Source: Coffea arabica
Taxonomy: Eukaryota > Streptophyta > Magnoliopsida > Gentianales > Rubiaceae
Length of the DNA stretch: 64,000 bases
Direction: 5' to 3'
Assembly: GCF_036785885.1 (NCBI RefSeq)
Contig: NC_092310.1
Coordinates: 7,626,001-7,690,000 of the forward strand
The translations under genes and the position numbers were made by a program. This document shows, one piece after another, positions 24,801-36,600 of this stretch; position 1 is the stretch's first letter, and each line of letters starts with the position of its first letter. The notes beneath the pieces are model-generated. The model was not told the DNA's origin, made no database searches, and saw nothing but the letters and a program-made list of their open reading frames with translations.

Positions 24801-25155
24801 ACTACTTGCTTAATTGTACTGATTTAAGTGTTTATTAAATGTTGCATACTAGGCAAACCTCACTGAGGTTTAGCTCAGCCCTTTAGTTTTTTTTCCTTAC
24901 AGGAGCTGGTGGTCAGGGAACGAACGAGGGATCTTAGGAGTTAACGTGAAGATTTTGTGATTGTTAATCCTTTAGTTTCATATTATGGTTGAAACTTTTG
25001 TATTGAACTTGGTATTGTAAAAGATTTGAGCGTTTGGTTTTCGTTATCAAAATATTATCTTTGAAGTTAATGTAAGTGAGTGAGCCCTGACGAGAGCCAG
25101 GCAGGCGATCCGCTAACTTTTAGGGTATATCTTAAAAGAAGGTGGAGCCCTCACA
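21853..25155 (+). mobile_element. Solo LTR of a Tekay-like element with ACACA target duplication
   Basis: It starts TGTGAGAACTC and ends GCCCTCACA. It is flanked by ACACA on both sides (21848-21852 and 25156-25160). At 3303 bp it has no internal genes. It shares with the LTR at 16794-20684 the GTGTACTTTATCGTACTCG phrase (24313) and the CAGGCAGGCG phrase near the end. Removing it joins the two halves of the Tat integrase. Solo LTRs arise by recombination between the two LTRs of one element. Orientation follows these shared phrases. Confidence 0.9.
21886..22021 (+). repeat. 68-bp tandem duplication in the solo LTR
   Basis: Two head-to-tail copies (21886-21953, 21954-22021) start AATTTATTTTATTTATTTTG and are essentially identical, so the duplication is recent relative to the LTR. 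Confidence 0.9.
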
Positions 25156-25160
25156 ACACA

Positions 25161-25835
25161 TGATATTCTTTCAAAAAAAATTTGAATTGTTCTCCCTGTT
25201 ATAGAACTCAAGGGTTTGGTCTCTATCCAATTAGTAAAATAGTTTATGGTTACCACCAAGTATTCATAACCTCAAGAGCTCTAGGAAAGGATCTAAGTAG
25301 ATCTATTCTCTATGGAGCAAAAGGCCAACAGCTTTGAATAAGGATTATATCCTAAGTAGGCTAATGATGAATTGATGTATGTATTTGGTAAGCTCTTCAT
25401 TTCAACACCAGTTCAGAAGCATCTTTGAAGATTGTGGGCCTATAATAACCCATTAGCACACATGTCTTTGCTAACATTCTTGACCCAATGCGATTTTCAC
25501 ATATCCCTTCATAATTTTCTTGGAGTACATAATCTCCTTCTTTTGGGGTGATGCACCTTAACTGTGAAAATAAATAAGACTTCCTATAAAGAGTTTCTCG
25601 AAAGCAGACATACCTAGTAGTTCAGAGTTTTATTTATATGCTTTCTACTTATTTCTGGTAGCATTCTCGAGTTGAGGTATTCAATTATGGGTGACAACCA
25701 TGAATCCGAGTTATAAATCGCTTGAACTTCTTGCTATTCATAACTATGCTATTTGACCACTTTTACTAAGATTTCTTTATTGAGATGTATAGAGGATGAA
25801 AAAGTTAATTTAGATAGAGCATTTGCCCTCTTGTT
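25161..25835 (-). pseudogene. Integrase N-terminal half of the Tat element
   Basis: This is the minus strand beyond the solo LTR. Fragments of the integrase core (IDLLRSFPRALE..., NTWW) can be read at about 25230-25320, and the zinc-binding region is expected upstream of them. It is heavily frameshifted; no single open frame exceeds a few dozen codons. Confidence 0.6.
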
Positions 25836-26732
25836 CTAGGAACGCAGAATTTGCTCCATCTCTACTTTCTCAAACATCATTACCATTTTCCAAACTCTTG
25901 CTGGGTACTTCTTAATCAGATCTTCCTTAGCCTCATAGTTCCCTTTTACTTGATTGACTATGAGTTGAGAATCACCATGAATCTTTAAGGAAGTCACTCC
26001 TACTTGCCAAACTAACTTCATTCCAAGCATTAGTGCCTCATACTCTACTTCATTATTGGATGCTTTAAAGTCAAACCTTAAAGCATATATCAGCTCTTCT
26101 CCTGTTGGACTGATCAACAGTAGCCCTGCTCTACATCCTTTCTTACAAGAGGACTCATCCATGAATAAAATTCATGCTGATCTAGTTTTATCCAAGCCAT
26201 TTACTTCAATTTGAGATATAACTACTCCTTCAGTTATGAAATCGGCTAAAACTAGTGCTTTTATCGCTGTTCTTAACTTATAAGAGATATCATGCTTAGC
26301 TAATTCAATAGCCCATTTTGTCATCCTTCCTGATACCTTTGATTTTGTGAGTATTTGCTTAAGTGGTTGATCTGTTATGACTATTATCCTGAGAGATTGA
26401 ATAAGGTTTGAGTTTTTTAGTTGCATGAACAAGATCCAAGACAAGCTTATCTACAGATATGTATACCACATCTTGACTCCATGAAATGCTGTACTAACAT
26501 AATATACTGGTTTTTGAATACCTTGACTTTCTTGAACTAAGACAACATTGGTGGCTTCTTTGCACAAATATAAGTAGACGAGCAGGATTTCTCCCTGTTT
26601 TAGTGAGATAAGAGTGGGCAGCTCAACCAAATACCTGTTCAGCACTTCAAAGGCCTTCTGGCTGTCCTTAATCCATTCAAAATTGATACTTATTCTGAGT
26701 ATTTTGAAGAAGGGAAGCTTTTGGGTATTCAT
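25836..26732 (-). pseudogene. RNase H and second RNase H of the Tat element
   Basis: Three minus-strand pieces. Piece 26732-26451 has FEVLNRYLVELPTL and PVYYVST (RT-linked RNase H). Piece 26444-26172 has SGRMTKWAIELAKHDISY and ALVLADFITE (end of that domain). Piece 26162-25836 is the archaeal-type RNase H with MDESSCK, NNEVEYEALMLGMKL and IHGDSQLIVNQV. The acidic residues D, E and D of the second domain are still present. Pieces are joined by stops or short indels. Confidence 0.8.
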
Positions 26733-27420
26733 AATTGATACCTAGATAGAGACTATTCAATGCTACCATCCTTCCCATGCACTTCTTTGACATTTTTTGA
26801 AAGAGTCATTTTGATGATAGCATTGAGTTTATTCGAATTAACTCATATTCCATCTTTGGATACCATGTATCCTAGGAATTTTCTAGACTTCGCCGCAAAT
26901 ATACAGTTTTTTGGGATTAAATGCATCCTGCTATCATGCAAGATCTCAAAAACCTCCCTTAAGTCAGGAATGAGCTGTTAAGTAGTTCAACTCTTTACGA
27001 ATATGTCACCTACATAGACCTCCATGTTCTTGATGATTTGCTTTTGAAACATCTTGTTTACTAGCCTTTGTAGGTAGATCCAACATTTTTTAATCTAAAC
27101 AGCTATAACAATATGTACCTCCTTTAATAAAAGAGGTCTTTTCCTTATCGCTTTCCTTCATTTCTATCTGGTGATAGCTCTTAAAAGTATTCAGAAAAAT
27201 AATATCACATCCAATAATATAATCTACTAGCCTGCCCACCTGAGAAAGTGGGTAACAATTCTTTAGAAATGCCTTGTCCAGATTGGTGAAGTCTACACAC
27301 ATTCTCTAGGATTTGTCTTCTTTCTTCACCAATACTGGATTAGCTAGCCAGTTCGGATAGCATACCTCAGTTATGATCCGAGATTCTAAAAGTTTTTCTA
27401 CCTCCTAATTAATGATCTCA
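26733..27420 (-). pseudogene. Reverse transcriptase of the Tat element, catalytic residues lost
   Basis: The minus-strand 27302-27090 piece reads CVDFTNLDKAFLKNCYPL and FLNTFKSYHQIEM. The Asp normally in F-x-D-x-x-S-G-Y is Asn. At 27002-27016 the YVDD box reads YVGD. Both changes remove catalytic aspartates. The remaining RT is broken by several indels. Confidence 0.75.
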
Positions 27421-27547
27421 TTTCTTTCCAAGGCAAAATTTTGCTCCTTCAACTTTACTGGTTTAGCACTTAGGTCTGCATTTGGTTTATGGACAACCAG
27501 CTCTACTAGTATTCCGTAAACAGCTCCTTCAACTATTCCTTCTCATG

Positions 27548-28250
27548 CTAGAGTAGAGAAAACCCAATTTTAATCACCTGATCTTGTATTTTCTCTTCTA
27601 ATGAAAATTCTTTTACAATGTCCTCAGTTCTGAGTTGATTTGCTTTTTCCTTGGGTATAAAGGAATCCAAATTGGTTGCTTGAGCCACCAATTTTTCTTT
27701 CCCTTTGAGGGTGGCTATATAACATGTCCTAACCACCTCAAGATCTCCATGAACCTCTGCTGTCCCATTGGAAGTCAGAAACTTCATGCTCAAATGTAAA
27801 GTTGAGGTATTGGCTTTTAAAGAGTTATGAGTAGATTAGCAAAGGAACATATTGTATGATGAAGGTCCTTTAGCAACCATGAAATTGACTGGAACAATTC
27901 GATATCTAGGGACTTTTCCATCAGTTACCATTAGAGTAATCATCTTTCAGGTTTTATAGGAGGGCTAAAATATCCTACCTATGGCCTTCTTACTGGAGTA
28001 AATTGCCTATCTTTTAACTTAAGGTTCTTGAAAGTTTTGTAATATGATACATCTACTATGCTTCCTGGATCTATAAACACTTATTTGAAATTATTAGTGA
28101 TCACATCTAGATAATTGGCTCTTGATGGCTTGATGCCAATGAGACAAAATCCTCAGGTCCATATATGACTTCTCATATATGTTCAATTCATTGGGTAGAA
28201 TTATCCTCTTCTAGTAGAGTTTCGTTTTTTTTTTGGGTTGAATGACTATT
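27548..28250 (-). pseudogene. Protease and protease-RT linker of the Tat element
   Basis: The 27793-27548 piece (MSMKFLTSNGTAEVHGDLEVVRTCYIATLKG split over the motif) matches the Tat segment between protease and RT, with the R-x-CY-x-A-x-LKG pattern. Traces of protease lie around 27800-28120 but are not continuous. Confidence 0.6.
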
Positions 28251-28599
28251 CTCACTAGTAGGTCCTCTAGCTATTGCATTGATGACTCGAACTAGATTTT
28301 GTGAATCAAGATCAAGTGAACGATCTCGAGGTGATCTCTGTTGATCTCGTTTGTCGTTTTCTCCTTTATCATTTTGATTGTTCGGACTATAATCTTTTCT
28401 TTCTCCCTAGGAAGCTTGGTTATTTTGAACGTACTCTTTCAAGTTTCTCATTTGATCAGCTCCTCTATTTCTTTTTTTTTTTAATCCTTGCATTTGTCAA
28501 TGTCGTGACTGATATCCCTATGAAAAGTACAATAAAGGATTTTATTCCTTTATTTTTGGAACCAGACATCCTAGGAGACCTTCTTTCAATATCTTTTGC

Positions 28600-29800
28600 T
28601 TCCATTACTGCCAAGATTTGAGATCTTGGTATTGTTAAGGGCGTGAAATTCTTTTCCTGAGATGGACTCTTCCTTTTAGAAAGTTGGTCAAAAATGTTCC
28701 TCTTGATCTGCCCAACTTAAAGGTCAATGGTTCCATTCTTTCTTCATCTATCTTCAAAGTCTTTCTCAGATTCTTGTTTAAGACGAGTAGCCTTCTCGGC
28801 AGTTCCATCTACATGAGCTCTATTCAATAGTTCTTCCAATGTCATAGGTGGTTTCTTGGCAAATTTATAATATAACTCATTACTTCTCAAGCCATTTATA
28901 AATGCTACCATCATCACCTTATCATCTTTATCTCAGGTTTGGAGACTCATTATTAAAATTAGTCATATAATTCCTAATAGACTTATCATGCCTTTGTTTT
29001 ATCACCATTAATGTGCTGCATTCTTGGAGTAAACTTTGGAAGAGACGAATTGTGCTACAAATTGCCTAGCTAGTTCAAGGAAAGACTTGACTAATCTTAG
29101 TGGTAATACTGGAACCAAAGCTGAGCCCTTTCCTTCAAGATCATAGGAAAGGTCTTGCAATGATTCTCATCTATAGTGCTTTGCAGTCATATATGAGTAA
29201 GAAACACAAACAGGTGATCCTCAAGATTTGTAGATGCATCATACATATCCATAGTAGGAATTTTAAATCTTTTTGGTGGAGGATATTCTTCAATTTCCTT
29301 GACAAAGGGAGAAAACTATGTAAAGATCTGCATATTGATTTGGCTGCAGGATTAGATCGAGTTCATCCTGAATTGGATCCTTAGGCATAGGGTATTCCAA
29401 ATAACTTTTTATTAACCGAGCATGAGAGCAATGAGAGTAGTGCTTACTAGTTTTTGAGATAAAAATATGCTTCCTAAAGGGAGAGTAAACCCGTTTCCTC
29501 TTAGGGGGATGATCATCATCAGAGCTATTTTAGGACAACAAAGCTTGCCTTTCTATCATCTTTATCAGAGCTTTTGAATTTTACACCTCTTCTGCCTTAT
29601 TTTTCCTTTCACCAGGTGGACAATATCATCAAATAAAGGGAAATTATTTGGTACAAAATTCATAATTTTCTCTTTCTTCTCCTCTAAAATCTAATAGTCA
29701 TTGTTACCCTAAGTTTGCCCAGGGATGTCATGAGGTTCTTTGGGGTCACTTTAATTGGTATTGCCTATAGATTACTTGGAGGCTGTCTTTGTCATAAGGA
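28600..29800 (-). pseudogene. gag: gag region of the Tat element
   Basis: The minus strand reads a degraded Retrotrans_gag domain: CKTFPMILKERAQLWF at about 29110-29170, and FINGLRSNELYYKFAKKPP then TLEELLNRAHV at about 28815-28915. Plus-strand open frames at 28301 and 29100 are shadows. Confidence 0.7.
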
Positions 29801-29818
29801 AGTTATATTACTCCACTT

Positions 29819-29835
29819 CCCATAGAGAGCGCAAA
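29819..29835 (-). promoter_or_regulatory. PBS of the minus-strand Tat element
   Basis: The minus strand reads TTTGCGCTCTCTATGGG, one base after the putative LTR end ...CAACA. Tat elements commonly have TTTGGCGCCGTCTGTGGG here; this copy is decayed. Confidence 0.6.
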
Positions 29836-29836
29836 T

Positions 29837-30299
29837 TGTTGAAGCAGTATTTCCTTCCACTGAGTTGAACTAGATAGGTAAGAAGGGAGCTCAATCGTAT
29901 AAAGGTAGAACTCTCTAAGAAACATACAAGGAAAGTACTAATTCATGAAGATCCTCGGGGTCAAGTCTCTAAGGCCACTCTGATTCTCAAGTCATTTTTT
30001 GACTTGAGGAGAAGAATATCCTCCTAATTAGGTGTTAGGTATCCCTATATATAGGTTTTCGTACAAGAGAGTGATAAGAGATTAAGACTAACAAGATAAA
30101 GAGACAAAGATTACCTCTTTTTGATTAGTTGAATAAGCATTAGTTCATATGATGATTTTCTTAAGATTAGGATAGTTATTATCACTAACCAACTCAGATC
30201 ACCCTTATTTTAGGAAGTCAAAAACTTATCCTACCCCTAAAGTTTAAGTTCAAAGTCAACTCAGTTTATACCACACTAGGTTAGTTTTGGTGACCACAT
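29837..30299 (-). repeat. 5' LTR of the minus-strand Tat element (outer edge approximate)
   Basis: The inner edge is set by the PBS. The minus strand has a TATA-like TATATATA at 30046-30053. The outer edge at 30299 is chosen because the minus strand reads TGTGGTCACC there and the SCPL coding exon begins 37 bp beyond. No second copy is in the window to confirm it. Confidence 0.5.
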
Positions 30300-30621
30300 A
30301 GCATACATACAATGTATACCTCTTCAGTGTCTGAAATGGAAAAGTCAGACGCTGTTGTTTCTCTTCTTATGATTCTACTATTTCATGTGGGAATAGCAAT
30401 AGCTGCTGGAAGTCAAGATGGATCAGAAGCGTGAGGATATGTTCAAATCAGGCCAAGTATGTTTCTGATGTTTTAAGTGCCCATTACATGTATTACTTGT
30501 CAATGTTGATATTGAGTTCTTGTGTATGTTTCAGAGGCTCACATGCTCTGGTGGTACTATAGAAGTCCAAACATGATTCAAGATCTCGAAAAGCTTTGGC
30601 CAATTATTCTTTGGCTGTAGG

Positions 30622-31076
30622 TAGGGCTACAAATGAGCCAAATCGAGTCAAATGTTGATTTAATTTTAGCAAGTTCGAGGTTGAAGTCGAGTTCGACGAG
30701 CTCTCAATACAAAGTTCGAAGTCAAACTTGACCTCAAATTTGAACCAAGTCGAGCTCGATCTCGAGTTTAAAAAATAAAAAAATTTATCTTATTTTTAAA
30801 AGAATGATTAAAATAGTAATTTTTCTTAATAAATAACAAAACATTATGGATATATATATATATATGTGTGTAATTTTATTATTTAAATTATATATATATA
30901 TATATATATATATAATTGAGCCAACTCATGAGTTAACAAGTTGATTATCTTTGTGTTCAAGCTTGACTTAGTTAGTTCAAACTCGACTCAAGTTCGATAT
31001 TGACTGGCCTCGAGTTGAATATTGATTCGAGTTACTCGTGATCAGTCATGAGTGGCTCTACTTGTATGTAGCCTTA
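30622..31076 (+). mobile_element. hAT-like MITE inserted at the end of SCPL exon 2
   Basis: Inverted ends TAGGGCTACAAATGAGCC (left) and its approximate reverse complement ending TGTAGCCTTA (right). The interior is rich in CGAGTC/AACTCGA phrases plus (TA)n at 30848-30913. Possible 8-bp duplication GCTGTAGG (30614-30621) and GCTGCAAA (31077-31084), differing only by transitions. TAGGGCT-type ends with 8-bp duplications are common in plant hAT MITEs. Confidence 0.7.
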
Positions 31077-33636
31077 GCTGCAAAGTAGACCTGTGAGTAT
31101 CAGAATTCTCATAGGGTTCCCTCAAATTTCAATCTTGATTATTTTTATGATAAAACAATCTGTTTTTGTAGTGAAGGGAGCTTAGGTGTGGGAATTGGTA
31201 ACTTTGAGGAGATTGGGCCTCTAGATGTTTTCCTAAAGCGAGGAAATTCAACATGGTTGCAGAAAGTTGATCTCCTGTTTGTGGTAGGTAATGGTTGGTA
31301 CATTAATGTTAGTGAATTATCTCATTAATATGCGGCTTTTTCAAAAATCAATTTGGGATTTTCCTGGAGGGTTTTTTCTTGTATTTTCTTACCTGATTTT
31401 GTTTTCTAGTAATTGTGCATAGAATTATCTAGTTGGGACTGGTCATAGTTTTGTGGAAGACACGGAAGACACGACATTGTTTGTGAAAAGTGATTTTGAG
31501 GCAACAACTGACGAAACTACATTCTTGATCGAATTTTTCAAAGGGAACGAGATCCTTTAGAAGAGTCCTCTGTACATTGTAGGAGAGTTTTATGGAGGCA
31601 AATTTGCTATTAAGGCTTTATCTGCTTTAAAGGCTATTAAAGCTAGAAAATTGAAGCTAAATCTTGGACTTAAAAATTGAATTTAGAGCCCTAAAATTGA
31701 ATATGGAGTACTTTTTTTCTTAAATCCCAAAGTATTGAGCTATTACCTTTATAAATATAAGTTGCATTAAGGGATAGTTGGATCTCACTAGAAGATTCTT
31801 CAGTTTGTAGTCAGTATTTTTTTCTTTACTTGTTCACTAGTGTCATGATTAGGGCAGCTGAATTGAGTCTTATATTGAAATGCAGTCTTCATGGGTCCTC
31901 TTATAAAAGATGTCTCGTTGCTTGACAGCAATGATTTGAAGAAATCAAACAGGTCTTCAATGTTTATGCTTTAAACTAGTAGTACATATTAGCATAATTC
32001 TCTAATCTAATCAAGCTCAAAGATTTTGGTTCTCTAATAAGTCTATATTGAATGTAGGATAGTTCTTCAAATTAAGAAGCAAATTGCAGCAGGTAAGCTT
32101 GCAGAGGCCACAGAAACATGGAAGGAATTGATAGCAGTCATTAGCCATTATAGTAATAATATGGTATGAATTCTTTTGACGTTTTTCCTAGCCTATCTAA
32201 ACTTAAAGGTAATCACAATAAATTGGTAAATTTATGCTTGCCGATTTCATTTGTGTATAAATAGAGTATTTCTACAATTTCCTCTCAATTTTACATGAGG
32301 ATGAGCCTTTATCATTATCAGCTGAATCCAAACTAAAACACAAAATTGCAGTAAGAAGGTACTCAGTATACCCTCAGAGATTGAGGTGCCCTTCCGAAGG
32401 TGATGGTAATGATGATAATGTTACCTAGATGAATGGTTATATTAGAAAGAAGTTAAGGACTATATCACTGAATGTCACGTGAGTTTTTCTCCTTAGAAAA
32501 TTTTTTACTTCTCAGAGTTGGAGAAGTAATAATGGCTAGAACAGATGGGAAGGGCATTTTCAACTTGTTGCTAGAGCCATCAAAGGTGATTTCATTAGGA
32601 TATGGATTAGGGAGGCAAATATATCAGCTTTTGTGTTTTAGTCGACAACGAAAAGTCGGGAAGTTTTCAGGAACTATATCAGTTTGTAATTTTGAATTAT
32701 ACCAAAAATGATTTTTTTCCCTCATTTGATCAGCATTCTTCAATCACATCTCAATTGAGATAAGACCAGCTTATCCAATTACATGCAGTAAATTCTCAAG
32801 CATTTGTTCAACTACTTTTTGCAGGTCGAAGAACTTTGAGCAAATGGAGTAAATGTTAATATCTAAACGAGCACATTTCTGCAATGGTGTAAGAAATATA
32901 GAGCAGGAATGATGCTTTATTTTCCATGCTATCAATTTGACTTTCTTTAGTTTGATTAGAATGTTATTTATTGTTGCTGGTAGCTTCATCTCATCTGTCC
33001 AACCAACGTATCCAATGCCCACATGGGTTGAAAAGCTCAAGTAGGAATTAATTAATCCCACAAGTAAATGAGAACCCAAATCCCCCTTTCTAAGAAAAAC
33101 ACTCTCTTATCAAAATCAGTGACTTTTTTCCTATTTCATTGGTGGGATGGGATCACATTTTTCTTGAATATGGATAGAACTCCTACGCATTTTGAAGATG
33201 ACAAAGAGTATAAAGGGTTTCACCAAATCATACAGAAATTTACATTTCTACTGGATTCTTAATGCTGGCCACTTTGTAGGTCAACTAACTATTGTCATAT
33301 TTCTGCTGTATTTGTCTCTGTTGGTCTAAAATTACTATGACTCTTGCCTACTAGAGGCAAGGTTGAGAAGACAACACATCCAATAGTTTTAGTACGTCAT
33401 AGCCAATCTCCTAATTTTGGAAGGCTAAAGTTTTGCACAATTTTATCATGAATGTAGAAGAAAATGTAAGGTTTTTTTTTTTATTTCAAATTTGTAGTCT
33501 TTTATTGATGAGAATAAAAGTTACACTCAAAGAAACATCATTTTGAAGTACAGGATTGGACTATAAAGACAACAAATGAACCAGAAATGTTTGGTGCTTA
33601 GTTGAAAGGCAAAATATCTCAAATTCTCCTTTATCC

Positions 33637-36600
33637 TCAGCCCTTCATACGCTTAATTTTCCGAATTGAAGGCATCCCTAATCTGTCAAGGCGAATTGCT
33701 CCACGGGCCATAGTTGGAAACAAGTGGAAGGAGTCGTATAACTTGAGTTGATGCTCTGGATGAGAGACGCCCACATTGGACAATGCATCAGCGACTGTGT
33801 TAGCTTCTCTATAACAATGTGAAAAACGATCAGGATCTTCCACGAATTGCCAAATCTGCCTAATCTCTCGTCGAATCTTCCAAGGGCAGTGAATACGTTT
33901 CTGAAGAATTCCAATTAATACCAAAGAATCCGATTGAATATAGAGATTCTCAAAACCCCTATGTATGCATGTTTGAATGCCAATAAGAAGAGCCCGGGCC
34001 TCTGCACTTAGACATGTAGTTTCTCCAAGATATGCCGAAAAACCAATCAAAGGAATACCATGTGAATCCCGAAGAACCCTACCTCCTCCACCCAGTCCTG
34101 GATTACCCTTAGAACAGCCATCGGTATTTAGAGTAAACCGACCAGTTTCCTTTGGTTCCCAACGAACAAGTTTGTACGTGACATAAGTGTGAGATGTATA
34201 CGGCCAATCATACAAATGGTAGAATGAATGAGCCTTGAAAACTTGTTTGAAATGAATTTCCACAATGGTCTGGATTTCCAAGGAAATGGCAAGACAAATG
34301 GCGGGAGATCTCATATGGACATCCTCAAATAATGCTTTATTTCTTGCTTTCCAAATTTGCCAACATACTATACTGGGAAGAATGCGTCCAATGAGTCGCT
34401 GTATCTCTTAATCATATGAGTGCAACCACCAACCCACTATACAGGAGCGTAAAGAAGAGCCTGGAAAAGTCAATCCACATGAAGCTCCAAAATAATTCCA
34501 AACTGTTGAAGCTATATGGCCTTTGGAAAATAAATATTCAATTGACTCCTCAGATGCGGAATCGCAGCAGAAACACTTTGATGGTAAATGTAAACCAAGT
34601 TTACGTAACCTATCCGGTAAAGGCAGCCTGTGCAGCAACAATCTTAACATGAAGAATGAAATTTTGAGTGGAATCTGAGGATGCCAAATGCTATCAAAAA
34701 CCATAGACTTGTTTCGTGCTTGCCTAATATCCCGAAATGCCGAAGCTAGAGAGAAGATTCCAGATGTTGTGGACATCCAAAAGACTTCAGCTTCACCCCA
34801 GTCTTCCGGGACTGGATGCTCTAAAATGGAGGGAACCAGATCCATCGGCAATGTCTGATATAATCTACTCACATCCCAGTGTCCATTGATGATAAAATCA
34901 CCAAACGACAAATTAGAGACAACTGTCGTACGGAGAAACAAGGCACCCCCTCCCAACCAATTGTCGTACCAAAAATGACAAGCTCCATTCTTGATATCCC
35001 ATAGCATAGATAGCTCCACTTGTCGACTTACATTGGCCATCCTTCTCCAGATTGCGGAGTCCAATGACCTGATTTCAACCTGACAAGGATGTAGTAGTCT
35101 ACAGTACTTAGCTTTCATGAATGAAGCCCACAACGAGCATCCCTTTCTGAAGTTCCACCAAAGCTTGAATGAGAATGCTGTGTAGATGTCCTGTAACCTC
35201 CGGAAACCAACTCCTCCCTCATCTACTGGATAGCACATCTGAGACCACCGTATCCAGTGAAATTTTGACTCCTCGGAGGATGACCCCCATAGGAAGGTCG
35301 AGAAGGCTTTTTCTATAGTTCTAAAAACCTTACCCGGGATAACCGCTGCTGACAACAGGTGTACTGGCATCGTTGCCAACACATGTTTGATTAGAACTAT
35401 TTTGCCTCCAAGAGAAAGCATCCTTGATTTCCATGACCTTATTCTCCCTAGGATAGATTGGCAAACTTCCCCAAAATATGATGATTTACATCTGCCAAAA
35501 TAGAGGGGAAATCCCAAATAACGTATCGGAAATGGTTGATAAATAAATTTGGTGATACGTTCAATCACCCTTCTTCTTGCCGGTGGTATCGAGGGATGTA
35601 CTAAGTAACAACTTTTTAGCACATTTATCAATTGTCCAGAACACCTTTGATACGCATCTAGCACCTGCATGATAAGCTTTAGAGAATAAGAAGATCCATT
35701 TGTAAAAATTAGAATATCATCCGTAAAAGCCAAATGAGTTATAGTAGGACATGCAAAGGGGACTTTGAAACCCACAAACCCCGATTGCATAGCAAGATTA
35801 TTTAATCCTCTAGATAACACCTCAGCTCCTATAATGAATAAAGCAGGCGATAATGGATCACCCTGACGTAGGCCTCGTGTAGATTTAAAGAAACCATGCG
35901 ATGCCCCATTTATAATGATAGAAAACCAGACATTGGAGATCAAGCGCCAAACCAAATCAATGAATCTTTCTCCAAAGCCAAATTTCCTGAGAACACCAAT
36001 GATATGATCCCATGTCACTCGGTCATATGCCTTAGACATATCCAACTTCATGACCACATTACCACCTCTAGTCTTTTTCCCAATACCCGACACAACCTCC
36101 TGTGCTAGCAAAAAGTTGTCTGTTATATTACGGCCCTTCACAAAGCCTGTCTGCTGGGGCGAAATAATTTTGGGCAATAGAGAAGCCAGTCTATCAGCTA
36201 AGATCCTGGATAACAACTTATTGAAGAAGTTACATAGACTGATTGGCCTATAATGAGAAAAGTCCTGAGGATTTGGCTTTTTTGGAATTAATACAATTGA
36301 GGTAGAGGTGATAAATCGAGGCAACTCTGCCCCACAGAAAAAGCTGAGAATTGCCTTGTAGACATCTTGGGCAATAATTTCCCAGGCAAATGTAAAAAAT
36401 TTGCCTGTGAAACTATCGGGGCCAGCAGCACTATCCCCATCCATTGACTTCAGGACTCGATGAATCTCTTCAATCGAAGGCACTTCTTCCAATTTACTAT
36501 TTTCCTCTTCCGATATCATGTGTGGAATCATATGTCGCATATCAGAAGATGACTCAAGATAGCCAGTGAAGAGATCAGAGAAATATGATACAGCCTCAGT

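Larger units (their letters stand above)
20685..30299 (-). mobile_element. Old Tat-lineage Ty3/gypsy element, minus strand, split by other insertions
   Basis: Read on the minus strand from about 30299 to below 20685: LTR, PBS, gag, protease, RT, RNase H, second RNase H, integrase, 3' UTR. It is interrupted by the Tekay-like solo LTR (21853-25155). The Tekay element inserted in its 3' UTR, so its 3' LTR is outside the window. Every gene is full of stops and frameshifts. Two RNase H domains and the TTTGCGC..CT.TATGGGA primer site agree with the Tat lineage (non-Ogre). The outer boundary near 30299 (minus strand TGTGGTCACC) is a guess; no target duplication was found. Confidence 0.8.

Noticed and set aside
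28301..29384. Plus-strand frames of 106 and 94 codons
   Set aside because: Antisense to the degraded gag and protease of the minus-strand Tat element.
32472..32711. 79-codon frame as a separate gene
   Set aside because: It starts at the donor site of an SCPL exon and reads the following intron.
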